Source: Gaeumannomyces sp. JS-464
Lineage: Eukaryota > Ascomycota > Sordariomycetes > Magnaporthales > Magnaporthaceae
Assembly (NCBI GenBank): GCA_002197995.1
Contig: NGZR01000006.1
Location: forward strand, 1,787,001 to 1,851,000
Length of the DNA stretch: 64,000 nucleotides
Direction of reading: 5' to 3'
Below the pieces are notes generated by a model. It saw only the letters and a program-made list of their open reading frames with translations, was not told the origin of the DNA and made no database searches. The translations under genes and the position numbers were made by a program. Shown piece by piece: positions 10,790 to 20,901 of the stretch; the first letter of the stretch is position 1, and each line of letters begins with the position of its first letter.

Positions 10790-12300
10790 CCTTTTTTTGC
10801 CGGCCGTACGGGCCGGGCCATTAAGGGCTGGCGAATCCCCCGGGTTTACCACGGCGGCCCCGGCGGCGGTGGCCGCAACGGCGGGAACGGTGGCGGCGGT
10901 AAGGGGGACAAAGGGAGCGGTGTGTCCAATACCGGCTGCGGGTCCCGCGGTGGTAGCGGTAATAGCGGCAATAGCAGTAGCGGCGGCGGCGGCGGCGAAA
11001 GCGGGAGCAACGGTGGCGGCGGCGGGAGCGGGAGCGGCAGCGGCGGCGGCGGCGGCGGAAACGGCGGTTTCCGCCGCTTTTATCGCCGCCCGGTACGCTT
11101 ATGCGCTTAGCTTCTTAACAGCACCTTTTTCCTTGTTAGTTAAGTGTTTTAACACTTCGTTAACCCGTATAAGCTTTACGGGGCAATTTAGGTAATTGGC
11201 TGGATACGGGCCAAAGCAGTTCGCGCATTGTAAAAGGGCCGTGCACGGTAATACGTGCTAAGAATCGTTTAATTTCCCGCAACGGAAGTACCTATTAGCC
11301 CGGGCACAGTTGCGAGCCACGTGGAAGCCGTGGCAGCCAAAGGTGTGTTAAATAACCGGCGGGTGTTTTTGCACGCGGCGTAAAAAAAACGTTATCCCTT
11401 AAAATTTAAATTAGGCTATTTGCGTATAAAAGGAAATTATTTACGAAAGTTGCCCTTATTCGTTTACACCGGTTTTAAAAGGCTTAACGCTTATAAGTTT
11501 TGTTTTTATTTAAGCTTTAACCTTTTCCCGAACCAAATTTTCCACTATTAGAACTTTTTCGCCAAATCCGTTCGCTAAAATAGTTGGGCACCCGGAAATA
11601 ACATAGTTATACCAAAATTTCGGCTTTTTAACCCGTTCGGCGTTATAAAAGCGGCTTAATTCCAAGCGGTGCTGGAAAAGCCGGTTTTATATATCGGCTA
11701 TTTTCGCTTTAAATACGAATCCCGTTAAGATTTGGTAAATTGCCAGGACGTTCGCTATAGTAAACGGGAAATCCCTGCTATCGGTAAAGGCTTTGCGAAT
11801 GCTAAAGCACGTTTATTAATTGGCTTAAACCTGCCTTTTTTCCGGGATTTTAATAAAAACCTGGAAATTAAGTTTAAAACCGGCGGGTAGGCGGGGCGCC
11901 CGGGGTGCCCGGGGTGCGAGTTACTGGAACTATTGGAGCCTCGTGCGGGCCGCCGCCGCGTAGGTGGTCGGGGTCGCGTTATTGTTAAGTTCGGGCGTTG
12001 CGGGGGCTTTTCCGTTTCCCTAAAAAGGGGTTGGCTAGCTTAACAGCGCTTCCTTCGCGTATTCCAGGAAACAAATCTTCCAGCCGTGCACTTCCCGCGC
12101 AATTTCGGGCGGTAATAAAACGATGCCGGCATTTATCGATTTGGTAAGCGTGGCACAAATTATGGCCGTTTAGCTTTATTTGCGCGTAAAACTTGCGATT
12201 ATTTCTTCCGCGGCCGTTACAACCGACCCGGGGGTTAAGCTTATAGGCCGAAAGGGGAGGGTTAAGCGCCATAGCGCGTATGGAGCTTGGAAAGGAGGTT
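10790..12300 (-). pseudogene. LINE copy 1 ORF1 (gag-like, CCHC knuckles, low-complexity tail)
   Basis: By colinearity with copy 2, where the knuckles read CHGFHVARNC and CANCLGPYFANHLNC, the zinc-knuckle region lies at about 11,200-11,400. It is followed in the sense direction by the low-complexity tail at 10,800-11,110. ORF1 of Tad1-type elements encodes a nucleic-acid-binding protein that packages the RNA. The ORF1 start cannot be fixed. An open minus frame at 11,985-12,362 may cover its N-terminal part. Confidence 0.6.
10830..11095. repeat. GGC-rich low-complexity tract inside LINE ORF1
   Basis: Long runs of GGC/GGT/GCG triplets would code Gly/Ser on the plus strand and Ala/Pro-rich sequence in the LINE sense (minus). 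The matching region of copy 2 (about 32,030-32,340) is still Ala/Thr/Val-rich but far less repetitive. The tract is almost pure GC in an AT-rich setting. Confidence 0.8.
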
Positions 12301-12796
12301 GGGAAAAGGAGGGGGAAGGGCGTCGTTAAAATGTGTGGTAAAAAGGGGAAAAAAAGGGGCACTTGTGTCGGTGCCTACGCCGAGGGATCCTTTTTGGCCT
12401 TGTGCGGGTTTTATCGCGTGTTGCGAATTTCGCAACGGGGACGGCGTGCGTATGTTCGGATGCGCTAAAATGCGCGGGGGTCGGGGCGGCGGCGGCGCGC
12501 TTTTCCGGGCCGAAGGGCCTATAAGGAGGGCGTGCGCCACCCCGAGGGGGGCCGTTGGCAGCGGCATGTTGCCGTTGCCAACGCCAGTGGCGGGCGTGGT
12601 GTTGGTGTTGAGTCGCTCAATTGGCGGGTGTTAAGGATTTGTGTGCAAATTGGCAGTGTGCACTAACAGCACCATGCCAAGAATTAGTGGATTCGAGGAA
12701 GGATGCATATAAGCATTGGATTGCAGTAAAAAGTATGGAAAACGGATCAGAATTGCGAGATCTGCGGCGAGTTGAAGACGTGGCCATATCTGAGGC

Positions 12797-13021
12797 AGTG
12801 GTGTCACGATCAGGGCGAGTAGGCTTCGCAGCCAGGTTCAATTGATGCTATGGACGAAAGACTCTTCTATGGGAAGGGAAAAGGGAAAGAGGCGCGTCGC
12901 GCCGAAGGCGCGATGCGGTAGAATAAGCGGTGCGGCATCTTATCGCACGGGCTATTCCGCGGCGCGTGCTCACGTGGATGCCTGTGGCGTGCGGTGAACT
13001 GCCCTGGGCCGTCACAAGTGG
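12797..13021 (-). mobile_element. Solo LTR (215 bp) with target duplication AGTGG
   Basis: The LTR spans 12,802-13,016, begins TGTCACGATC and ends GCCGTCACA. It is flanked on both sides by AGTGG (12,797-12,801 and 13,017-13,021), a perfect 5-bp duplication. It contains a GC-rich hairpin (GGCGCGTCGCGCC). A RIP-altered partial copy lies at 37,881-38,039 in the same orientation. This copy has normal CpA/TpG content, so it escaped RIP or is young. It lies about 250 bp downstream of the NLR-type gene's stop. The orientation is inferred from TGTAACGGC reading as the 5' end on the minus strand. Confidence 0.85.
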
Positions 13022-13499
13022 GCCCGTTTGGGGTGGCCGGAAGGGGGGTGGCCGACAGGGGGTGCACTGACTTAGAGCATAAAACGGTACGCAGCCAGTT
13101 AGGGAAACGATAATAAAAGCAAAAATCCCACATCCCAAAACCGCGGAAAGTACATAGCAAAAACGTTTCCCGAAAGGCATAACGCCGATCCGGAGGTAAT
13201 GAAGCGCGGCCCAGCAACCTAAAGAGAGATTCAGAACGCCAAAATTCGACACCAGCAGCCTGTTCATCCCCGGTCACTTTCTGTGAATTCGAAAGCACAC
13301 AAGAAACCCGAAGCGCAGGCCCAAACAACCATCAGGCCGAAGACTCCCACTGCCGGCGACGTGCCAAAATCCCTCCCGCATGGCCGATACCCTGGTGGAA
13401 GCCAAACCAGCTTTTTTCCCTGCAGTGTGATCCAGTTCATGTCCTCGCTGAAATCATAGTCTTGATGCGAGGCATTCGGCACCGACAGTTCTATCCCTG

Positions 13500-15215
13500 T
13501 AGGTCCCACCACGAACTTTCCTCTATACCCCCAAGCTCAGACCAGCTAGTAGATCTAGACAGCAGCATTTGCAGAACCTCGCCATTTGTCTGGTTGACCA
13601 GACGCTCGCCCGTGGCTGTGTCCCAGATCTCAACGGCTTGCTTGTCTGCGTCTCTTGCTCTGGGCACCGTTGCGAGCTGCCTGCCGTCTGGTGAGAAAGC
13701 GATCGCTGCTACTTCATCGCCGACACGAACTGGCTTTTCGGCACCCGTTGCCAAGTCCAAGATGGCAACCCTCGGACCGTAATATTTTGTAAGCGCAAGT
13801 TGCTGGCCGTCGGGTGAAAACACCGTCACGGACCCTCGGCAGTATTGACACTTGATCTTTCGTCTGGCTGCGACACCCTTGGGCCCCAGCTCCAGATAGT
13901 GACGCCGTTCTCGGTCGTTTGAGCTAGCAGCCTCCCATCAGATGACAGCGCCGTGTCATGAGTTGGGTACGGTTTGTACCTGCGATCAATTTGTAATTTT
14001 CTCCCGGATCGAAGATCCCACACAGTGAGGACAGTCGCCCACGCAGTGCCCGTCCTCACTGCTACTCGAAGACCATTCAGTGAGAACGAGATATGTTCGA
14101 TCGGTGCTGCGACGGCACTAGTGACTTGGCAGTCGCCGACGGCCGTATCCCAGAGTTGGATATGCCCATTGCTTACTGCTGTGGCGAGCTGTTGGCCATT
14201 TGGTGAAAGTCGAGCTGATAGAAACTCGTAAGACGCATTGTTACTCCGGTAGACGGTCGTTGTTCTTCCTTGCTCATGTCTAGCCTATAGGCACGTACTT
14301 CATGGGTGCCAGCCATCGCGAGCTGTCGGCCAGTCGAGGAAAACGAAACGCTTCGGCATATGTCAAAATGGCCTCTCAACCTCAGAGTCTTGTGCTGACT
14401 GGTGGCGAGTTTGTGAAGTTCAAGAGAATAGTCTCTCAGGATCGCGAGCTGCTGGCCGTCGGGGGAAAACTCCACTCGGACAAGCGGCAGGCTCTTTGCG
14501 ACACGTTGAATTTTCGACACCACCCAGGGAATATTTGGCAGTGGAAATTTCCCGGTCATAATAGCCGAAGCAACATCCCAAACGTGAACACCGTACTCAG
14601 GATGCACGACAGCGACCTGACGACTGTCGGGCGAGAAAGCGACTGCATCGCTCGAGAGATCTCGCGTCTTGAGTGTCTGAAACTCCTTCTTCAGGTTGCT
14701 TGTAGCCACGTCCCAGATCCTGACCGTTCCTCGGTATGACGACGCCGAGATGAGATTGAGGGAGTCGGGGGAGAACGTCACCGAAAGGACCCGGCTGCCG
14801 TGGTCCCGAAGTGTTTTAACTTCCTTGCCGGCCGCCACGTCCCATATCTTTACCGTCTGCTGGGACACAGACGCTAGCCGGCAGCCGTCTGGCGAGAACG
14901 CAGCTAGGTGAATCCAGTCGGTGTGCCCCGTCAACGCGCGCAGCTCTTGGCCAGTAGTCACGTCCCATACTTTTACAGTTTTTTCGTATGGTGACATAGA
15001 TGCGAGCTGGCTGTCGTCTGGTGAGAGCGCCACTTTGCAGGGCCCAGGAGTGTATCCGTCGAGATGTTCATGTGACCCGGCAGCGTGTGTAATTCTTGGC
15101 CAGTAGCCACGTTCCATATCTTCACAATCCCATCGTCTGATGCTGATACAAGGTGGCGGCCGTCTGATGAGTATGTCAATAAGCGGACAGGGTAATCGTG
15201 GCCCTCGAGTGTTTG
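13500..15215 (-). other. WD40 repeat region of the NLR-type gene
   Basis: Tandem WD40 units run on the minus strand. The first is HDYPVRLLTYSSDGRHLVSA followed by IVKIWNVATGQEL. Then come TVKVWDVTTGQELRALTGH, QTVKIWDVAAGKEVKTL, GTVRIWDVATSNLKKEF, YGVHVWDVASAIM, FSPDGQQLAILRD, LTVWDLRSGRKLQ, VTIWSWGP and VEIWDTATGERL. One open frame of 363 codons (14,173-15,264) holds about six units. Repeats are divergent rather than nearly identical, so this is not the rapidly shuffling high-identity WD40 type. WD40 propellers in fungal NLRs sense ligands. Confidence 0.85.
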
Positions 15216-16380
15216 CATGCAACTGTCCCAGCCACTTGCAGCAATTGGTGGCACCTCGATCCACCCTTCAAATTTGTCCCCTGTGACTTTCCTTCTGATG
15301 CCGCTTATTAGGGTGCTTGGTAGCGTGCTCTTAGTTTCTGGAATGACCGTCATAACCTTGACCCATCCCGGGTGGTCCTTCGCGAAAAGCTTCCTGGTGA
15401 TGCTTCCCGCAGGGCTCATGACAAGCCCCGATGCGTAGACTTGGAGCGGGCACCGCTCGATAGAGGATTTAAAGGTAAAGAGAAACCGCCGCATGTCGTG
15501 GACTAGATCGGGGAATTCGATGTTTCCCATCCCAATAACTCCCTTGCATTTCTGCTTGCCATCTCGGCTGCGTGTTCGGTTGGCGATGGAGTGGTTCTGG
15601 GGATCGTTCTGTTTCTTGGTGTTAGGATGAGATAACCTGGGCGGAGTCATGGAGCCGAAGAGTTCACGGACGAACCTGGACAAGGGAAAACAAAGTATGC
15701 ATGGAAAGCAGACCCTTGGGAAAGCTTCTCAGAATAGCGAGCGCTTCAACCCAGTAGATAAACCTTTCTTGAAGGAATTGTTTTACCTCGCCGTTTTCTC
15801 GAAGACCGTTGGAGGTTCGGGACTCCCGCAGGTGATCAACCCAGTAGACGCAGGAATAGGCTATCCGGACCAACGGATCTGGGTTGGGACGCTGACGTTC
15901 GAACTCGTCAGTCGTGAAGCCTGATGCTCGACGTCCATGTCGTCGGCTCATGCCATATAGGTCTTGTTGCAGAGTCCTAGACATTGCCTCAAGTGACGCC
16001 TCGCAGATGCCGCGATGCACACTCTCCTTGAAGGAGGGAGCGTTGAAGTGTTCTTTAAACAGGTAGTCTCGGGCAGACTGATGCACCCAGGAGACAGCCC
16101 CGGCCCGGACGCTCAGGAATGAACCACAAAGCTGGAGAAGTTTCTCCAGACGTTGGATGTCGCGCGCCAGGTTCCAAGTACGTGGAGTGATCGTAGCTAA
16201 CTCTGGAGAGACAAAGGCCGGTATGCAACTAGTGTTAAGGCGAGCAGCTCCTTAGATATGTCTGCCTCCTTTGAGCCAGAGATCTGCTGCATCATCCGGT
16301 CGTAGAGAGCGTCGAGTCCGGGAGGGAAACTTCCCAAGGTCTCCTCGAAGGTAACGGAGAATTGAACTTTCGAAAGCGCC
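15216..16380 (-). other. Helical linker between NACHT and WD40
   Basis: The minus frames show VSAAVEAFVHNKVKSLAEL, FPPGLDALYDRMMQQISGSK and VHQSARDYLFKEHF. They continue with MSRTLQQDLYGMS, NPDPLVRIAYSCVYWVDHL, FLQERFIYWVEALAILRSF and CPLQVYASGLVMSP, and end with CMQTLEGH just before the first WD40 unit. This is the standard winged-helix/helical stretch of fungal NACHT-WD40 proteins, spread over several frames. Confidence 0.75.
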
Positions 16381-17180
16381 TGGCAGAACCAACGCCATAT
16401 AGAAACGTGCACCTGGAGAGGAGCAGTGTCGCTCAATCTTGCTTCGGGTTTGGGGACTGAAGCGTTTTAGCTCGGCCAAGCTTTTAACCTTGTTATGAAC
16501 AAACGCTTCAACGGCCGCAGAAACCGTTGACTCGTTCAACTCAAGGGACAATGTGGTGGTTTGCACTGCGTCTGAAATCGCTCCTCGATATCAAGCCAGT
16601 TTCGGGGAGACAGACAATCATTTAACACTGGGGCACGTGGACGATGCCTTGTTTATAAAATCCAAAAGCTGATCCCGGCCTGTGTGCACTCATCAAGCGC
16701 GTCGATGATCAGGACGATGTCGCCCAGATCCGGGTCTTGTAAAATGCTGCGCATGATCTCCTCGAGGGCAAACCAGGCATTCTGACCTGGAAAAGCTGTT
16801 CCTGTGCGTCGTCGTACTCTTTCCTAAAGTGCTTAATAACTGAGGGACAAAGCCTGATAATAAAGTAGATAAGGCCGAGCAGGACAGCGGTGGCGTTGTT
16901 AATGCGTACATCAGCGGCTTGGAGGAAGAAGTAGGCGAGCCGTGTATCCGGCTCCGTCTGTTTGAAACTCGTTGATAATGCCACAAAGCAGCATCGTCTT
17001 GCCCTTGCCTGGATCTGCCTTGACCCAGAGGAGCCGAGCTTCATCACGGAGCGCCATCGTGTGAACTCGGGATTATCGAGGACCCATCGGAAAGCGTCGT
17101 GCAGCAGGCCGCCTTTGTCTTTTTCGATGCGCGCCTTGTCGTTTCGGGAATCGTGGAGAAGGATCTCAGCGCCGTTCTGC
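16380..17180 (-). other. NACHT NTPase domain of the NLR-type gene
   Basis: Before the P-loop the minus frame reads KDKGGLLHDAFRWVLDNPEF, typical of fungal NACHT proteins. Walker A at 16,995-17,018 reads ADPGKGKT, where the family usually has GDPGKGKT, so the first Gly is Ala. It is followed by MLLCGII. Next come LAYFFLQAADVRINNATAVL, then Walker B DIVLIIDALDECT (16,687-16,721) and a sensor-like SPRNWLDIEE. Frame changes lie near 17,040 and 16,790. The GK(T) lysine and the Walker B aspartate are present, so nucleotide binding was probably ancestral. Confidence 0.8.
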
Positions 17181-17372
17181 ACGCGTCGTTCTTGATTTGC
17201 TCAGGGTCTGGTCATAGTGATGAGCCATTAGTACATGACTGGCTCCAAGAAATTTCAAGCACATGGTATCAATGAGGCTCAATTGAACGACTATGGCGGG
17301 AAGGAGAAAGAGTAATGCGTTCATTATAAGAGACCAGTGGCCGCAAGGCCCGGCCATGTGAATTATTAACCT

Positions 17373-17515
17373 GACTTGCCTGGCCCATAGTGCTGTGTAC
17401 CTCCGACGTGAAAGTGGCCTGTGCCGGAGTTGACGTTGCTAGTAGTGTGGTCGCCTAACTGGTTGTGCTGATCGCCGGTGCCTTCGTAGGATACATGCGT
17501 CCCCGTGTTATCTCC
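17373..17515 (-). other. Gly/Asn/Gln-rich spacer between SesA-like and NACHT domains
   Basis: The minus frame reads GDNTGTHVSYEGTGDQHNQL, then GDHTTSNVNSGTGHFHVGGTQHYGPG. It shows repeated short Gly-x-Gly/Asn/Gln-His units with little hydrophobic content. Such spacers are common at this place in SesA-NACHT proteins, and some fungal NLR partners carry amyloid-forming Asn/Gly repeats. Amyloid function here is only inferred. The frame is reached by a one-base change from the preceding segment. Confidence 0.55.
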
Positions 17516-17559
17516 AACATATCATCTGGGGCTGAAGGCGGAACATTGTCCTCGAGGTG

Positions 17560-18003
17560 CTTAAGTGGCCCAATTTGTCAATTGTGATCCTGACCACGGC
17601 ATTGACCGCATGGTTTTGTGCCAGAAGCGTCACATCCTCCAAGATCTTTTTCAGGAGATCCTCGACGCGACCCTTTGTTCCCCAGCCGCGGATGATCGAA
17701 ACGTATCTCTCGAGGTTGAAAGGGTCGAGTCGTCGAGCTTAAGCTTGTTCAGGATGAGGTTGAGTTTTTTGGCTCTCTTCTCACACGACTCGATGACCTT
17801 GGTGATGGTGTTGCGTCTATCTTCTGGCGCACCGCGAACCTCCGCGCGGATCTGCTTGAGTGTATCGATGACGAGAGGGATCTTGTCGCCGACCTCGCGG
17901 AAGGCTTGGGGGAGGCTACTAATATCCTGGATGGATCGTAGATAGCTAACGTAGCCGAGAGGATGCCGATGGCACTCGCAATTGCACCAATCACCTCGGC
18001 CAT
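17560..18003 (-). other. SesA-like (NACHT N-terminal) domain of the NLR-type gene
   Basis: The segment starts MAEVIGAIASAIGILSATLA. After a one-base frame change near 17,935 it continues ISSLPQAFREVGDKIPLVID, then RDTFRSSAAGEQRV and GWGTKGRVEDLLKKILEDV. This is the pattern of the SesA / N-terminal NACHT-associated domain (Pfam PF17107 type), a predicted helical signalling domain. The family assignment is by recognition. The changes of frame at 17,935 and near 17,690 are seen directly. Confidence 0.75.
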
Positions 18004-20125
18004 CGTCGCCGCGCGGGGAGCTAGGGATGGCTGTCGCCCACGCGATGTGACGTCGTGTTCGCAAGGGGAAATGGTAGCACACGTTCCTGGTACCCCCCGG
18101 CTTGGGTGGAGAGATGAACAGCGTAATGAGAGGAGAAAACTAGTAAAAAAGGGCAATGAACTGGGCGCATGCAGATGAAAACAATTGCAGACACCAGCCT
18201 CGGAGAAAAACAGTGAGTGTGGTGTCTTCAGAAGAGGCTGCTCCCTAGAAAAGAGAAAGCAGATGGCTGAGCAAATGAAAGCGCCCTGTTTAGCAAAAAG
18301 CACCAAGCCCCAAAGGGCATGGAGCACGGCCGCCGCCAGCCTATCGAAAAAGGGGAAATAAAATAGAGGCGGCAGGCAGTACCAGCATTGCAACGACCTT
18401 CCCCTACTGGATAATATGGGAGGGTGGGGTGTCTATTCGCGAGGGCCAGCTAGACTCTGTGATTGCATGTGACTGCGATTCAGCTTGCTTGGCCTTTTGG
18501 CGGTGGATGGCGGCAACGGGGCGTATGGCTGCGACCCGCAGGCCATTTCGAGCCCAGCCACAACAACAGGAAGCCAGACCTGGTGCCACCGGGAAGCCTG
18601 CCGTTCGTTGCATTGGGGTTCACCGAAAGCCACCTGGGCTATGTACTATCGTACCAAGCATGGCCACGTAGTTTGGTTATATGTACCTACTTGTGCACAT
18701 TCTCGGGCTGCATTCCTGGAGGCCGTAATCGCGAGCGTTGGTCAACGAGTCGAGACAAGTGCATAAAACTGCGGCTGCATGTCAGTTGTCCTTGCTTTTT
18801 ACATTTGCACAGTATGGAGCATGGAGAATCTGGGCCGGCGACATAGGGGCCAATGGCAGATCATGATGAGGTTTCCAGTCGCACTCCCCCCCCCCCCCAA
18901 AAAAAAAAAACTTGCGAATGGATGGCATCCCGCACTACGAAGTATTGGCTCGGCGTTGACTTGAGGCTACCCACCCACCCATCCCACCCAACCCCTCCCC
19001 TTCTTTTGTTGAGGTGTTGAGGTCGACGAGCTGGCCCGCCAGGATCCCCAAGCTCCCCGTGCGGCATCGTGACTGGCTCGACTTTGGCATGGATGCTCTG
19101 GGGGTCGCTCTTCTGTTTGTAGAAGGAAAAACAAGGTCCCGCAGAATGTACGGGACGCCGGGGTACATGTCCTGGGACTTGTTTGACAAACTTGTGGGAA
19201 ACGTGAACCACTCGCTCCCGAACAGGTAACCGCCAGCTAATTTTCGGTTGCCGTCCCCCAGTTTTCTGCGGCCGCATGGCCGCCTGCACGCCAAGGGGTT
19301 CGTTCAGGCTCCGTACCTCACCAGCCCTGGTGGATGCCAAGACCCGTTTCTGAGGCAGCAGCGAACATGTGGTGACGCGTCGGTTATATGCCTTGCTGCC
19401 TAATTAGCAGTCGGCCGAGGAGCTCCCAAGGCAGAAATCATGCACGGTAATAACGCCATCCTAGCAGGTGCGCTTCCCGAGCAAACCACAGCGGGAGATT
19501 AGCGTGCATCCATGTGAAATCATGCCGTGCTGGGGAGGTCCGAGCCATATGGCACAACGTCCCCGCGCCGCTACCACACCGACCTGGCGATCCCATGCCT
19601 CACCGCTGTATGCCCAGCTGTAGGAAGTTCGAGACGGTCGGTAGGTGCATGTATTGACACGCCGCTCGCCGCGGCAGAAAGGCGTCGGTGTCGGACGGTT
19701 ACCCTATCCTCGCGTGCGTTTCCGGCAAAACCCGCGGCCACCCCCGTCCTCCTCGGGCGTGCCTGTAAGTTGCAGGGACCCGCTGATCCGGCCCTCGGCG
19801 GCGCCTGTCCCGCTGATGTTCCGCGTAACAACCCTGACACGGCGAAGGTGTTGACACGTTGCTCTTTTCCGGCTCGACGCTGATGCTGGAACGGAAGCCT
19901 GAGGGGGTGCGCCCGATCCGTCGTATCCGCCGGAATCAATCGACAGGGTCGAGTACTCGGACGAGCCCGGCCGCCATATAGGTGTCTCGTGGCCCTCGCC
20001 GACGGATAGCCGCAGGGGCTTGGTCCTTGCGTCTCAGATCCCGTTGGCGTGCATGTTGACCCAGAAGACGGCGTCGCCAGCAACGGACGGAACGCAACGC
20101 CGCCCGGGGCCGTGGGTAGGGTTGG
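18004..20125. other. RIP-free intergenic segment, no supported gene
   Basis: This is upstream of the NLR-type gene. Composition is balanced and CpA/TpG are present. A C-run followed by an A-run lies at about 18,886-18,911. Open frames on both strands, such as 18,463-18,846 plus and 18,861-19,340 minus, overlap antisense and show no domain I recognise. The plus frame at 19,014-19,229 contains DALGVALLFVEGKTRS and YMSWDLFDKLVGN, protein-like but unidentified. The first few hundred bases should hold the NLR promoter, but I see no decisive motif. Confidence 0.4.
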
Positions 20126-20129
20126 CGGA

Positions 20130-20312
20130 AACCCATGGGTCCTAAAATGGGTCCGACCCATTTGGGTCCAAAACCCATAAACAGGGGTCTTTTGGGTTTT
20201 TGGGTCCTGGGTCTTTGGGTTTGGGTCCATTTTGGGTCCGGGTCCAAAAGTTTGGGTAATTTTTGGGTTGAGTCCTTTGGGTCCTGGGTTTTTTGGGTCC
20301 AAAAAAAAGTCA
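20130..20312 (+). repeat. Degenerate TTTGGGTCC/TTTTGGGT G-rich tract
   Basis: Irregular repeats of GGGT and TTTGGGTCC run for about 180 bp on the plus strand (more than 15 GGGT units), with TTTTGGGT, CCTGGGT and GGGTCCGGG variants, then A-runs at 20,302-20,330. It is not a canonical TTAGGG telomere repeat. It marks the exact border between RIP-free and RIP-altered DNA. Confidence 0.75.
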
Positions 20313-20339
20313 AAAAAAAACAAAAAAAAAAGTAGAATA

Positions 20340-20678
20340 TATGGCTTTTCCAGCGTTGTAAATAATAAACATAATAGTTTTAACAATATTATACGGTATA
20401 ATAGCGATGAATATGCGAAATATAGCTAAATTACGAATGTTAATAATGTCGTTGTTATTACCAATGTTATCACCCTAAATATACGTTAAATAACGTTTGC
20501 GAATAAAGGGTTTTATTAGCTGCTAAATTGTTAATTTAGCAACTTGGGCGGAAAATAAACCAACGCAAAAGAATAAAAAAAACGCCATTTATGCCATCAA
20601 GCCATTATTTTCTTCATTAATCGTTCTCGTCGTTATTTTTGTAAAATCCCTGTCCACATATTAATTTTGCCAGTATTT
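20340..20678. other. RIP-altered flank of Gypsy B, no gene seen
   Basis: AT-rich sequence with TpA excess and no recognisable motif. It resumes to the right of Gypsy B at 28,842, as shown by the AAACC duplication. Confidence 0.5.
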
Positions 20679-20683
20679 AAACC

Positions 20684-20901
20684 TATTAGGGCTGTTGGGC
20701 AGGCAAGTAAACGTTGGCAGTAAAGTTGATTTTTTTTGTTCGAGAAAGGGAGGCCCGGAGGGCCCGACCTGCACAGAATTGGGGTATCCCCAATTCTGTA
20801 AGGGGCCGCTAATGGGGCCCGCCTTTATCTGCGATAAGGGCTGCGGGTTTCCACAAGCCCCGCACTTCCAGCTATTAACGAGGGCCCTATTGGCCGTAAC
20901 A
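20684..20901 (-). repeat. Gypsy B 3' LTR
   Basis: This 218-bp LTR reads in the sense direction from TGTTACGGCC to AGCCCTAATA. The final TA is probably a RIP-altered CA. It is preceded on the plus strand by AAACC and matches the right LTR with a modest number of differences. Confidence 0.9.

Larger units (their letters stand above)
6346..12702 (-). mobile_element. Tad1-like non-LTR retrotransposon (LINE), copy 1, near full length
   Basis: The element is ~6.36 kb on the minus strand. Its 5' end is at about 12,702 and its 3' end is a (GGA)n tract at 6,346-6,364 ((TCC)n in the sense orientation). It is colinear with copy 2 (30,477-36,770), and its 3' UTR also matches the truncated copy 3. The order in the sense direction is GC-rich 5' region, ORF1 with CCHC knuckles, then ORF2 with an APE-type endonuclease, RT and RNase H. 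That order and the motifs fit the Tad1 group of fungal LINEs. It is inactive: stops are frequent and the RT box reads YAND instead of YADD. The 5' 1.8 kb is much less RIP-altered than the ORF2 half. No clear target-site duplication is found. Confidence 0.85.
13264..18003 (-). pseudogene. NLR-type gene: SesA-like N-terminus, NACHT, WD40 repeats (frameshifted)
   Basis: This ~4.7-kb minus-strand locus matches the layout of fungal NLRs (NACHT-WD40 proteins of the HET-E/NWD class). Those proteins are cytoplasmic STAND receptors involved in self/non-self recognition and programmed cell death. The chosen start is the ATG at 18,001-18,003 (MAEVIGAIASAIGILSATLA), which gives the usual N-terminus; the stop is at 13,264. 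In order it has a SesA-like domain, a Gly/Asn-rich spacer, NACHT with Walker A/B, helical regions and about nine WD40 units, ending WITLQGKKLVWLPPGYRP. The frame shifts at several points: near 17,935, near 17,545, near 17,516, between ORFs near 17,040 and near 16,790. The shifts fit single-base gains or losses and there is no RIP-type stop excess, so this is either a pseudogene or a set of assembly errors. Base composition is balanced, unlike the flanks, and it is the main cargo candidate of the enclosing insertion. Confidence 0.85.

Noticed and set aside
10797..11195. Ala-rich 132-codon and Gly/Ser-rich 62-codon open frames
   Set aside because: They are translations of the GGC low-complexity tract antisense to LINE ORF1.
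17749..18393. Longer start upstream of the NLR-type gene (214-codon frame)
   Set aside because: The upstream 130 residues are Phe/Cys/Leu-rich without domain character. The internal ATG at 18,003 gives the canonical SesA-type N-terminus.
20130..20312. Telomere repeat
   Set aside because: Units are TTTGGGTCC-like and irregular, not TTAGGG, and the tract is internal.
19571..20386. 271-codon minus-strand open frame with Pro/Lys-rich repeats
   Set aside because: It runs across the G-rich tract and the RIP border. Composition explains the open frame and no domain is recognisable.
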